Shown here one piece after another: positions 7,558-15,754 of a stretch of 64,000 bases of DNA. A program made the position numbers and the translations under genes. The DNA is from Flavobacterium sp. I-STPP5a (GTDB lineage Bacteria > Bacteroidota > Bacteroidia > Flavobacteriales > Flavobacteriaceae). Numbering within the stretch: position 1 is the first letter of the stretch; every line of letters begins with the position of its first letter. The notes beneath the pieces are model-generated. The model searched no databases, was not told the origin of the DNA, and saw only the letters and a program-made list of their open reading frames with translations. The stretch lies in the NCBI RefSeq assembly GCF_009764685.1, contig NZ_VHLM01000047.1, forward strand, positions 151,704-215,703, written 5' to 3'.

Positions 7558-8583
7558 TTATTGATTGTACTCCTTCACCGCATCAATAAATGCTTTGGCG
7601 TGATCTACGGGAATATTAGGTAAAATACCGTGGCCAAGATTCACAATATATTTGTCTTTTCCGAATTCGTCAATCATTTCATGAACCATTTTCTTAATCA
7701 CTGGAATTGGAGAAAATAATCGAGAGGGATCAAAATTACCTTGTAATGTGATGTTTCCACCTGACAAATAACGTGCGTTTCTAGGTGAGCAAGTCCAATC
7801 TACACCCAATGCAGACGCTTTACTTTTTCCCATTTCATTTAAAGCAAACCAACATCCTTTACCAAAAACAATAACTGGAGTTACCTCAGCTAAGGCATCA
7901 ATGATTTGGTTGATGTATTTCCATGAGAATTCTTGGTAATCAACTGGCGACAACATGCCACCCCAAGAATCAAAAATCTGAACTGCATTTACACCTGATT
8001 TTACTTTTTCTAATAAGTATAAAATAGTTGTATCGGTGATTTTTTGTAATAAAGTGTGCGCCGCTACTGGATCTGAGAAACAGAATCCTTTGGCAGTATC
8101 AAAACTTTTAGAGCCTTTGCCTTCAACAGCATAACAAAAAATAGTCCATGGCGAACCCGCAAAACCTATTAAAGGCACCTCATCGTTCAACATTTCTTTT
8201 GTCAACTTAACCGCATCAAAAACGTATCCTAAAGTTTCATTTACATCCGGAACGAAAACTTGGTTCACTTGTTCCATGGTACGAATAGGATTCGGGATAA
8301 TTGGTCCTAAATTGTCTTTTAATTCCACGTGAATTCCCATAGCGCGTGGCACCACAAGAATATCAGAGAACAAAATCGCAGCATCTGGAGCAATTCTACG
8401 AATAGGTTGAACCGTAATTTCGGCAGCTAATTCTGGTGTTTCGCAACGAGTGAAAAAATCATATTTGTCTCGCAAAGCTCTAAATTCTGGCAAATACCTT
8501 CCTGCTTGACGCATCATCCATACCGGTGGGCGTTCAACAGTTTCTCCTTTTAGTGCTCTTAAAAACAAGTCATTTTTTAACAT
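7558..8583 (-). CDS. hemE: Uroporphyrinogen decarboxylase
   Basis: The 341-residue cytosolic enzyme removes four acetate carboxyls from uroporphyrinogen III to give coproporphyrinogen III. The N-terminal signature [17 protein letters not shown] (about residues 20-36) and the aspartate-bearing loop [15 protein letters not shown] (about residue 70) are intact. [30 protein letters not shown] and [11 protein letters not shown] near the end complete the usual conserved set. It is full length. It lies 54 bp downstream of hemD and 63 bp upstream of the META-domain gene on the same strand, consistent with one leftward heme operon. Confidence 0.97.
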   Translation of the reverse strand: MLKNDLFLRALKGETVERPPVWMMRQAGRYLPEFRALRDKYDFFTRCETPELAAEITVQPIRRIAPDAAILFSDILVVPRAMGIHVELKDNLGPIIPNPIRTMEQVNQVFVPDVNETLGYVFDAVKLTKEMLNDEVPLIGFAGSPWTIFCYAVEGKGSKSFDTAKGFCFSDPVAAHTLLQKITDTTILYLLEKVKSGVNAVQIFDSWGGMLSPVDYQEFSWKYINQIIDALAEVTPVIVFGKGCWFALNEMGKSKASALGVDWTCSPRNARYLSGGNITLQGNFDPSRLFSPIPVIKKMVHEMIDEFGKDKYIVNLGHGILPNIPVDHAKAFIDAVKEYNQ

Positions 8584-8637
8584 AATTCTATTTTTTAATT
8601 CCTCTTTGAGGGTTTGTTTTGATCTATTTGATGGGCG

Positions 8638-9318
8638 TTATTCGCCTTCTGTTGTATAATATTCTATGAGTCCGATAATTAAATCTTCAATAGTGGGCTC
8701 TTCGGCCACCACAATACTCTTTGTTTTTCCTTTCAAAGCTGCGGCGGTAGTCTCGCCAATGCAAAAGCAAACTTCTTTTTTTAGCTTATTTTCTTTCAAG
8801 TAACTCTCTACTCCCGATGGACTGAAAAAGAGGATCCCTGCAAAATTTTCTAAACTTGAAATTTTAAATGGTGCCAACTTAGTTTGATACACTTCAATTT
8901 CATTAAACACGATTCCAGCATCTTTTAGTGCTAGTGGTAAGGTTTCCTTACGCAAATTACCACTAAAAAAAGTGTAGCTGTTTTGACTGTAAATTAAGGT
9001 GATAATTTCGGCTAGCTCTGACGCATAATCCATGTAAACATCTACCGTGAAGCCATTTTGCTCCAGTATTTCTTTGGTTTTGATGCCTACACAAAAAGCA
9101 GTTTTAGTACGTAAACCTTCCCAACCGTCTTGTTCTATAAGACTTAAAACAGCGTTTTGACTGCTAAAAATGAGGTTTTCTTGAATATTTTGAAGGGAAA
9201 ATGGAGTGTTTGTTACTTCGATAAAATCTTGTTCCAAGAGATCAAAGTTGGCATCGAGTACCGCTTTTCTTTGAATTCCAGAAAGTGTTTTGGTAGATAA
9301 AATACTTATTTGCTCCAT
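8638..9318 (-). CDS. hemD: Uroporphyrinogen-III synthase
   Basis: A 226-residue protein with the weakly conserved two-domain layout of HemD, which cyclises hydroxymethylbilane with inversion of ring D. Useful landmarks are the FSSQNAVLSL segment (about residue 50), an AGILFFSPSGVESYL segment (about residue 160) and CFCIGETTAAALKGK, the usual F-x-x-S-G and G-x-x-T pattern. The sequence alone would give only moderate confidence. Its position directly after hemC, with the hemC stop and hemD start sharing one base (TAATG at 9320-9316), makes the call firm. Confidence 0.93.
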   Translation of the reverse strand: MEQISILSTKTLSGIQRKAVLDANFDLLEQDFIEVTNTPFSLQNIQENLIFSSQNAVLSLIEQDGWEGLRTKTAFCVGIKTKEILEQNGFTVDVYMDYASELAEIITLIYSQNSYTFFSGNLRKETLPLALKDAGIVFNEIEVYQTKLAPFKISSLENFAGILFFSPSGVESYLKENKLKKEVCFCIGETTAAALKGKTKSIVVAEEPTIEDLIIGLIEYYTTEGE

Positions 9319-10235
9319 TATTTTTTTAATTTCTCTTTTATAGATTTCATCAACGCTACACCACCATTTTCAAGAATTTCTTGCGCGCAAAAGTACCCCA
9401 ACTTTTTCCATTCTTGCATCGGAACGGTTTTTTCTACTTCGATTTTTTCTTTTCCATCAATAGAAAACAAAACACCTTTAAAAACAATATCGTCTTCTAC
9501 AAAAACGGCTAAAGCACCAATGGGCGCTGTACAACCACCTTCTAAAGTTTTAAGAAATTGTCTTTCAATGTGGGTACAAATTTCAGTATCAATATCATTA
9601 AGTTCATGCAATGCCTGTCTAGAATACTCATCATTTGCCATAGCTACAACCAGCATAGCTCCTTGGGCTGGTGCGGGAATCATCCAATCAAGATCAATAT
9701 AGTCTTCTGGTTTAAGATTAATTCTTTCTAGCCCTGCTGCTGCAAATACGGCTCCACTCCAGTCACTTTCTTGTAGTTTTTTCATGCGTGAATTTACATT
9801 TCCGCGCAAATCAACTACAGTATGATTAGGGTATTTATTAAGCCATTGTGCTTGACGGCGCAAACTGCCTGTGGCGATTGTTCCTGTTTGATTTAAAAAA
9901 TCTAGGTTTCCTTTGTGAACTAAAAGATCCAAAGTGTTGGCTCTTTCAAGAACTGCAGCTTGAACAATTCCGTGTGGTAATGCAGTTGGAACATCTTTCA
10001 TAGAATGTACCGCAATATCCACATCTCCATTAATCATAGCAACATCCAGTGTTTTGGTAAAAATTCCGGTGATTCCTAATTCATAAAGAGGCTTATCAAG
10101 AATGATATCACCTTGAGATTTTACGGCAACAATTTCTGTTTTGTATCCTAAATCGTTTAACTTATTTTGAACAGTGTGGGCTTGCCAAAGTGCGAGTTCA
10201 CTATCACGGGTTCCTATGCGTATCGTTTTGTTCAC
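9318..10235 (-). CDS. hemC: Porphobilinogen deaminase (hydroxymethylbilane synthase)
   Basis: A 305-residue enzyme that polymerises four porphobilinogen units onto its dipyrromethane cofactor. It starts with IRIGTRDSELALWQ, carries the VHSMKDVPTALPHG segment with the catalytic aspartate region, ATGSLRRQAQWL for substrate carboxylates, and FLKTLEGGCTAPIGALA, in which the Cys holds the cofactor. All landmarks are present and the length is normal. It is 67 bp downstream of hemA and coupled to hemD by a TAATG overlap. Confidence 0.97.
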   Translation of the reverse strand: MNKTIRIGTRDSELALWQAHTVQNKLNDLGYKTEIVAVKSQGDIILDKPLYELGITGIFTKTLDVAMINGDVDIAVHSMKDVPTALPHGIVQAAVLERANTLDLLVHKGNLDFLNQTGTIATGSLRRQAQWLNKYPNHTVVDLRGNVNSRMKKLQESDWSGAVFAAAGLERINLKPEDYIDLDWMIPAPAQGAMLVVAMANDEYSRQALHELNDIDTEICTHIERQFLKTLEGGCTAPIGALAVFVEDDIVFKGVLFSIDGKEKIEVEKTVPMQEWKKLGYFCAQEILENGGVALMKSIKEKLKK

Positions 10236-10302
10236 TATTTTATTTTTTTCAAACCCACGAGAAATGAAGTTCTCTCCTGATTTGATTTTACTGGCGCCAA
10301 CT

Positions 10303-11559
10303 TTATTTAGCCGTTGCTCCTATTTTAAAAACTTTCTCAATCCATTCAATACTTTCATCCACCATGGTGTTATCATCTTTTAAATGATTGGCAAAATGAG
10401 TTGTAATTTTTTGGATAATGCGGTTGCTTATTATTTCCGCTTGTTCTTCATTGAAATTTGATATTTTCTTGCTTTGAAAATCAAGTTCAGATGCTTTAAT
10501 CGCGTTCAATTTTGCTTTCAAAGCATTAATTGTTGGCGCAAACTTTCTGCCTTTGGTCCAAGTGATGAACTCTTCCTTAATTTCTTCGATAATCGCTTCG
10601 GCAGCTGGAATGTGTTTTTTTCTATTTTCCAAGGTTTCATCTGTCAACTGCGACAAATAATCCATATGAATTAAGGTTACTCCATCAAGTTCTTCCACGT
10701 TTTCATGCGCATTTTTTGGAATTGACAAATCTAAAATCAACAGTGGTTTTTTTAAATTCAAAATCGCTTTGTCAATTGTTGGATTTTGTGCACCAGTAGC
10801 TACTACAACAACATCCGCTTTTTGTAATTCAAGATGCAATTCTGAGTAATCCTTAACAATAAGATTTAATTTCCCAGCCAGTTTTTCAGCCTTTTCTTTA
10901 GTTCTATTGATTAAGGTTATGTGTTCGTTTTTAGTATGCTTTACTAGGTTTTCACAGGTATTTCTACCAATTTTTCCCGTACCAAAAAGTAAAATGTTTT
11001 TGTTACCAATGTCTTCAACATTTTTGATAATGTATTGCACTGCCGCAAAAGAAACTGATGTAGCTCCGGAACTTATCTCGGTATCGGTTTTTATTTTTTT
11101 ACTAGCTTGGATGACAGAATTGACCAATCGTTCCAAAAAAGCATTGGCTAAGCCCAATCCTTTTGACTGTGAAAAACTGGATTTGATTTGAGCAATAATT
11201 TCAAAATCTCCTAGAATCTGACTATCAAGACCTGTTCCCACTCGAAATAAATGGCTAATGGCTTCATGATTTTTATAAACAAATCCTACCTTTTGAAAGG
11301 ATTCAACTGAACCTTGACTGTTCTCACAAATCAATTTGATTAATTGAAATGGATGCTCTGCAAAACCGTAAATCTCAGTACGATTGCAGGTTGAAGTAAC
11401 TATTAAACTCTCTATTCCTTCATTCTTAGCTTGCTCTAACAAACGAGTTTTTGCAACACCATCTAAACTAAACTTCCCTCTGATCTCTGCATCGGCTTTC
11501 TTGTAGCTTAACCCAACCGCGTAAAAATACTGATGCTTTGATGTGTTATTGTTTTCCAT
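10303..11559 (-). CDS. hemA: Glutamyl-tRNA reductase
   Basis: The 418-residue NADPH-dependent enzyme makes glutamate-1-semialdehyde from glutamyl-tRNA, the first committed step of C5 heme synthesis. The nucleophilic Cys58 lies in VTSTCNRTEIYG. The GTGLDSQILGDFEI segment, an NADPH-binding core with LLFGTGKIGRNTCENL, and a C-terminal helical dimerisation domain follow. It is full length. It heads the leftward heme cluster, and a TAATTTTG box (11592-11585 on the minus strand) lies about 26 bp upstream of the start. hemL, needed for the next step, is not in the window. Confidence 0.97.
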   Translation of the reverse strand: MENNNTSKHQYFYAVGLSYKKADAEIRGKFSLDGVAKTRLLEQAKNEGIESLIVTSTCNRTEIYGFAEHPFQLIKLICENSQGSVESFQKVGFVYKNHEAISHLFRVGTGLDSQILGDFEIIAQIKSSFSQSKGLGLANAFLERLVNSVIQASKKIKTDTEISSGATSVSFAAVQYIIKNVEDIGNKNILLFGTGKIGRNTCENLVKHTKNEHITLINRTKEKAEKLAGKLNLIVKDYSELHLELQKADVVVVATGAQNPTIDKAILNLKKPLLILDLSIPKNAHENVEELDGVTLIHMDYLSQLTDETLENRKKHIPAAEAIIEEIKEEFITWTKGRKFAPTINALKAKLNAIKASELDFQSKKISNFNEEQAEIISNRIIQKITTHFANHLKDDNTMVDESIEWIEKVFKIGATAK

Positions 11560-11584
11560 ATTTGCACTTTTCCAAAAAGTGAAA

Positions 11585-11592
11585 CAAAATTA
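11585..11592 (-). promoter_or_regulatory. Putative -7 box of the hemA operon
   Basis: Read leftwards the sequence is TAATTTTG, a match to the Bacteroidota -7 consensus TAnnTTTG, about 26 bp before the hemA ATG. I see no good -33 TTG at the usual distance, so the call rests on the box and its place. Confidence 0.45.
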
Positions 11593-11685
11593 GTACTACA
11601 GTAGTTATAAAAATAACGCTAGAAGTTCTTTTTGTATCGCTTAATGATTTTTTGATTCTAAATGTATTTATTAACCAAAAAAACT

Positions 11686-11693
11686 TATTTTTG
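11686..11693 (+). promoter_or_regulatory. Putative -7 box of the AraC-type regulator
   Basis: TATTTTTG matches TAnnTTTG and lies 93 bp before the ATG of the regulator, leaving a leader of roughly 85 nt. It is back to back with the hemA box, about 95 bp apart. No convincing -33 element was found. Confidence 0.4.
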
Positions 11694-11786
11694 TAATGAA
11701 ATCAAGTGCTTTGAATCTCTTTATTTAGAGTTGTTCTAAATAAATACGTTTCCTGAATATGATTTTTATATTAAAAAAATACCGCT

Positions 11787-12662
11787 ATGAGTTCACAAGA
11801 AATTATAAAAATTGAAGACGATTTTACGCTAATTCGGTTTCAAAATGATGGTATTAACCCTTTCCATGCACAACGCGAGGTAAGCAGTGGCTTGATTCAG
11901 TTTCATTTTGGTCTAAAAGGAAGTGCTAAATTTATTTTTAATCAAGGAAATTATGCTCTAGAACTCAAAGAGGAAAAATCATTATTACTTTATAATCCAC
12001 AAAAAGAATTACCTCTAAATTTAGAACTAGCTCCAAATTCTTGGGTGATATCTGTCATTATTTCAATCAAAAAATTCCATGCGCTATTCTCTACCGAGGC
12101 AGATTATATTACTTTTTTGAGCGCCGATAATAAAGATAAAAAATATTATAACGAAGGAAACATTAGCCCATCAATGGCAATAGTGCTATCGCAGTTGTTT
12201 CATTACAGCTTGCATCCATCTATAAAAAACCTATATTACAAAGGCAAAGGATATGAGTTATTGAGCCTTTATTTCAATAGAACCGAAGATCCAAATGCAG
12301 AGCAATGTCCTTTTTTAATAGATGAAGACAATGTGATCAAAATAAAAAAAGCCAAAGAAATCATTATTGCTAACATGGCTGAACCACCAGGTTTACAAGA
12401 ACTAGCAGATGAAATAGGTTTGAATTTAAAAAAACTAAAAATGGGTTTCAAACAAATTTATGGTGATACTGTTTACGGATTTTTATTTGACTATAAAATG
12501 GATTTTGCTCGAAAACTACTAGATAGTGGCTCCTACAACGTAAACGAAGTGGGATTAAAAATAGGGTACAGCACCGGAAGCCATTTTATAACGGCATTCA
12601 AAAAGAAATTTGCTACCACACCCAAAAAGTATTTGATGTCCATAAACCCTAATATGCAGTAA
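11787..12662 (+). CDS. AraC-family transcriptional regulator
   Basis: A 291-residue protein with an N-terminal sensor-like region (about 1-185) and a C-terminal AraC/XylS DNA-binding domain (about 190-287) holding two helix-turn-helix motifs: PPGLQELADEIGLNLKKLKMG and the second with NVNEVGLKIGYSTGSHFITAFKKKFATTPKKYL. The second carries the family signature. The architecture resembles PchR-type siderophore or iron regulators, although the ligand cannot be read from sequence. It is transcribed divergently from hemA across 227 bp and precedes hemH, so it is a reasonable candidate regulator of both halves of the heme locus. This is inference from position. Confidence 0.88.
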   Translation: MSSQEIIKIEDDFTLIRFQNDGINPFHAQREVSSGLIQFHFGLKGSAKFIFNQGNYALELKEEKSLLLYNPQKELPLNLELAPNSWVISVIISIKKFHALFSTEADYITFLSADNKDKKYYNEGNISPSMAIVLSQLFHYSLHPSIKNLYYKGKGYELLSLYFNRTEDPNAEQCPFLIDEDNVIKIKKAKEIIIANMAEPPGLQELADEIGLNLKKLKMGFKQIYGDTVYGFLFDYKMDFARKLLDSGSYNVNEVGLKIGYSTGSHFITAFKKKFATTPKKYLMSINPNMQ

Positions 12663-12733
12663 ACAATTGTTTTCGTATATTAAACAATAAATAAAAAATA
12701 GTTAATCACAAAGTATAAAAAAGCAGGTTTAGT

Positions 12734-12741
12734 TACTTTTG
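12734..12741 (+). promoter_or_regulatory. Putative -7 box of hemH
   Basis: TACTTTTG matches TAnnTTTG and ends 19 bp before the hemH ATG, which would give a short leader of about 12-15 nt. No clear -33 TTG is present. Confidence 0.45.
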
Positions 12742-12760
12742 CTTCATAAAAAAAGACAAG

Positions 12761-13810
12761 ATGAAAGGTGTATTATTAGTAAATTTAGGTTCTCCCGAAA
12801 GTCCAACTCCAAAAGATGTAAAACCGTATTTAGATGAGTTTTTAATGGACAAATATGTAATTGACGTTCCGTTTTTATTACGTGCATTACTAGTACGCGG
12901 AATCATTTTACAAACAAGACCTAAGAAATCAGCGGCGGCGTATGCTAGAATTTGGTGGGACGAAGGTTCTCCACTTGTAGTCATATCAAGAAGAATGCAC
13001 GAAAAAGTACAAAAACTCGTGGATGTTCCTGTTGCTCTGGCTATGCGTTACGGCAATCCATCGCTTTTATCCGGATTACAAGAATTACACGATAAAGGGG
13101 TGACCGAAGTATTGCTTTTTCCGTTGTATCCGCAACACGCAATGGCTTCAACTACTACTATACTAGAACTGGCAGAGGAACACCGCAAAAAGTATTTCCC
13201 TGAAATGAAATTCACAATTGTTCCAGCTTTTTACAACAAACCGGATTATTTGAAAAACTTAGCTGATTCTATAAAAGGACATTTAGAAGGTTTTGATTAC
13301 GATCATTTGTTGTTTTCATACCACGGAATTCCAGAACGCCACATTCGCAAAACAGACATCACCAAATCACATTGTAAAATAGATGGCTCTTGTTGCAATA
13401 CACCATCACCAGCTCACGAATTTTGTTACCGACACCAATGCTACGAAACCACAAAACAAGTGGTTAAATTGCTAGGAATCCCAGAGGGAAAATACAGCCA
13501 GACCTTTCAATCACGTTTAGCGGGCGACAAATGGTTGACTCCCTACACAGACGTCGAAGTTAACAAAATGCCAAAAAACGGCATTAAAAATCTAGCTGTA
13601 GTGACACCTGCTTTTGTATCAGACTGTTTAGAGACTTTAGAGGAAATTGCTATGGAAGCCAATGAAGAATTTTTACACCACGGTGGAGAAAAATTCATGG
13701 CCATTCCTTGTTTAAATGACGATGAAGATTGGTGTAAAACAGTAGGAAACTGGATTACTACATGGACAGGCGTATCTACAACAGCAACGCTAGAAAAAAC
13801 TACTGCATAA
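12761..13810 (+). CDS. hemH: Ferrochelatase
   Basis: A 349-residue enzyme that inserts Fe2+ into the porphyrin to give heme. It begins KGVLLVNLGSPESPTPKDV, the standard ferrochelatase N-terminus, and has the catalytic segment LLFSYHGIPERHIRK with the key His near residue 188. The later TFQSRLAGDKWLTPYT and VVTPAFVSDCLETLEEI segments (with the conserved Glu pair region) are also present. Several cysteines (DGSCCNTPSPAHEFCYRHQC) lie in the 205-230 region; an iron-sulfur cluster cannot be claimed from this. The presence of HemF and HemJ indicates the protoporphyrin branch. It directly abuts the MATE gene. Confidence 0.97.
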   Translation: MKGVLLVNLGSPESPTPKDVKPYLDEFLMDKYVIDVPFLLRALLVRGIILQTRPKKSAAAYARIWWDEGSPLVVISRRMHEKVQKLVDVPVALAMRYGNPSLLSGLQELHDKGVTEVLLFPLYPQHAMASTTTILELAEEHRKKYFPEMKFTIVPAFYNKPDYLKNLADSIKGHLEGFDYDHLLFSYHGIPERHIRKTDITKSHCKIDGSCCNTPSPAHEFCYRHQCYETTKQVVKLLGIPEGKYSQTFQSRLAGDKWLTPYTDVEVNKMPKNGIKNLAVVTPAFVSDCLETLEEIAMEANEEFLHHGGEKFMAIPCLNDDEDWCKTVGNWITTWTGVSTTATLEKTTA

Positions 13811-15145
13811 ATGAATACCAGTACCGATGAGTTGGGAACGCAACCAATCAAAAAACTCTTGATTAAACAAGCGGTTCCTTCCTCTATTGGGATTCTCTTT
13901 ATGTCTGTTAATATTTTGATAGACACCATATTTGTTGGGCAATGGATCGGCTCACTTGCAATTGCTGCAGTAACCGTTGTATTGCCCATCACTTTTTTAA
14001 TTTCGTCATTAGGCATGGCTATTGGCGTAGGAGGCGGATCGGTTTTGTCACGTGCTTTGGGTGCAAACAACAAAGAAAAAGCATTGCAAACTTTTGGGAA
14101 CCAAATAACGATGACTTTCATCCTAGCCTCAGTTTTTGTGGTATTCGGTTTGATATTTAGTGATGAAATGCTTTTACTTTTTGGGGCAAAAGGAGCCATT
14201 TTTAAACCCGCACAAGAATTTTATTTTCCTATAATCATCAGTGTTCCCTTTCTAGCATTGTGCATGATGGGCAATAATGTCATTCGGGCTGAAGGAAAGG
14301 CAAAATTTGCCATGGTAGCCATGATCATCCCAGCATTTGTAAACATTGCTCTGGATATTCTTTTTATAAAATACTTGGACATGGGTATTTTTGGCGCAGC
14401 ATTGGCCACAGCCATTTCCTATACTACTTGTTTTTTATTTGTAGTGTGGTACTTTGTTTTCAAGAGTCAATTGCGATTGCATCTCAAACATTTTTCATTC
14501 AACGCATCCATTGTCAAGCAAATAACTTCCCTTAGCATTGTTACGTTTTCCAGGCAAGGTGTCGTTAGTCTTTTATCAATTTTGTTAAACCACACATTGT
14601 ACACCTATGGCGGAGAACACTCCGTTGCCATTTATGGAATCATAAGCAGAATGTTAATGTTTGCTTTGTTTCCCATACTTGGAATCACACAAGGATTTTT
14701 ACCTATTGCGGGTTACAATTATGGAGCTTCTAATTTTGCTCGTGTTAAGGAGAGTGTTCAGTTATCTATTTTATACGCAGCCGTTTTGGCTTCAATAATA
14801 TTTGTGATTATCTTGGTATTTGCTCAACCAATTGTATCAGTTTTCACCACTGATCCCGAGGTTATAGCCCAAACACCCAATGCCTTGCGATGGGTTTTTG
14901 CAGCATCACCCATTATTGCCATTCAACTGATTGGCGCTGCTTATTTTCAAGCTATTGGCAATGCCAAAAAAGCTTTACTTTTAACGTTAAGCAAACAAGG
15001 ATTTTTCCTCATCCCGCTAGTGCTCATTCTACCAAATTTTTTAGGTATTTTTGGCGTATGGATTGCTTTTCCTATTGCCGATGTTTTATCAACAGCATTG
15101 ACTGGCTATTTATTAAAAAAAGAAATACATACTAAACTACTATAA
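13811..15145 (+). CDS. MATE-family efflux transporter
   Basis: A 444-residue, roughly 12-helix multidrug and toxin extrusion protein, an antiporter of organic compounds driven by Na+ or H+. It has the repeated N- and C-terminal six-helix halves. Typical stretches are SIGILFMSVNILIDTIFVGQ, GMAIGVGGGSVLSRALGA and GITQGFLPIAGYNYGASNF. The ATG follows the hemH stop codon with no gap, and hemJ follows after 7 bp, so it is firmly within the hemH-hemJ transcript. A role in exporting porphyrin intermediates is conceivable but there is no direct evidence for it. Confidence 0.9.
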   Translation: MNTSTDELGTQPIKKLLIKQAVPSSIGILFMSVNILIDTIFVGQWIGSLAIAAVTVVLPITFLISSLGMAIGVGGGSVLSRALGANNKEKALQTFGNQITMTFILASVFVVFGLIFSDEMLLLFGAKGAIFKPAQEFYFPIIISVPFLALCMMGNNVIRAEGKAKFAMVAMIIPAFVNIALDILFIKYLDMGIFGAALATAISYTTCFLFVVWYFVFKSQLRLHLKHFSFNASIVKQITSLSIVTFSRQGVVSLLSILLNHTLYTYGGEHSVAIYGIISRMLMFALFPILGITQGFLPIAGYNYGASNFARVKESVQLSILYAAVLASIIFVIILVFAQPIVSVFTTDPEVIAQTPNALRWVFAASPIIAIQLIGAAYFQAIGNAKKALLLTLSKQGFFLIPLVLILPNFLGIFGVWIAFPIADVLSTALTGYLLKKEIHTKLL

Positions 15146-15152
15146 CGGTACT

Positions 15153-15701
15153 ATGGAATACTATAATTACATAAAATCATTACACCTCATCTTTGTAATC
15201 ACTTGGTTTGTGGGGCTTTTTAATATTGTTCGCCTATTTGTTTACCAAATTGAAGCTGCAGACAAACCTTCACCAGAAAAAGAAATTTTACAAAACCAAT
15301 TCAAAATAATGACGTACCGCATGTGGTACATTATTACTTGGCCATCGGCAGTATTAGCTAGTATATTTGCATTTTGGATGTTGTTTTTCACCGATTTAGG
15401 TCGGGCGTGGCTCCAAATGCCTTGGATGCATGTCAAACTAGGATTTGTGTTTTTATTGTATTTGTACCATGCTAAATGCCACCAAATCTTTAATCAATTG
15501 CAAAGAAACGAAGTTAGATACACCTCTAATATTATGCGATTATGGAACGAAGGCGCCACAATTATACTTTTTGCCGTAGTATTTTTAGTGATTTTAAAAA
15601 ATGCATTCAATTGGATTTACGGAGTAATTGGGATTATTTTATTCTCTGTCATTTTAATGCTGGGTTTCCAATTTTACAAAAAAATTAGAGAAAGAAAATA
15701 G
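15153..15701 (+). CDS. hemJ: Protoporphyrinogen oxidase, HemJ type
   Basis: A 182-residue membrane protein with four or five predicted helices. The first helix carries His11 in SLHLIFVITWFVGLFNIVRLF, and a later helix has MHVKLGFVFLLYLYHAKCH with Lys near residue 94. These correspond to the His and Lys known to be essential in HemJ proteins, which oxidise protoporphyrinogen IX to protoporphyrin IX. The fit is strengthened by position: ferrochelatase two genes upstream and HemF nearby, while no HemG or HemY is visible in the window. It was historically annotated as CopD-like or UPF0093. Confidence 0.92.
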   Translation: MEYYNYIKSLHLIFVITWFVGLFNIVRLFVYQIEAADKPSPEKEILQNQFKIMTYRMWYIITWPSAVLASIFAFWMLFFTDLGRAWLQMPWMHVKLGFVFLLYLYHAKCHQIFNQLQRNEVRYTSNIMRLWNEGATIILFAVVFLVILKNAFNWIYGVIGIILFSVILMLGFQFYKKIRERK

Positions 15702-15724
15702 TTGAATTTTCAGTTCCCAACCGG

Positions 15725-15747
15725 TACTGAGACTGAGACTGTAAACT
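15725..15747. repeat. Short ACTGAG direct repeat
   Basis: TACTGAGACTGAGACTGTAAACT holds two exact and one degenerate copies of a CTGAGA hexamer just upstream of the histidine kinase. It resembles short CTG-containing intergenic repeats such as that at 18697-18738. Confidence 0.45.
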
Positions 15748-15754
15748 AAAAAAA

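Noticed and set aside
11560..11786. Riboswitch or attenuator before hemA
   Set aside because: No stable hairpin series or recognised aptamer was seen in the 227-bp divergent region; only promoter-like boxes.
13543..14199. 218-codon minus-strand frame across the hemH-MATE junction
   Set aside because: It is a shadow of two well-supported genes and has no motif of its own.
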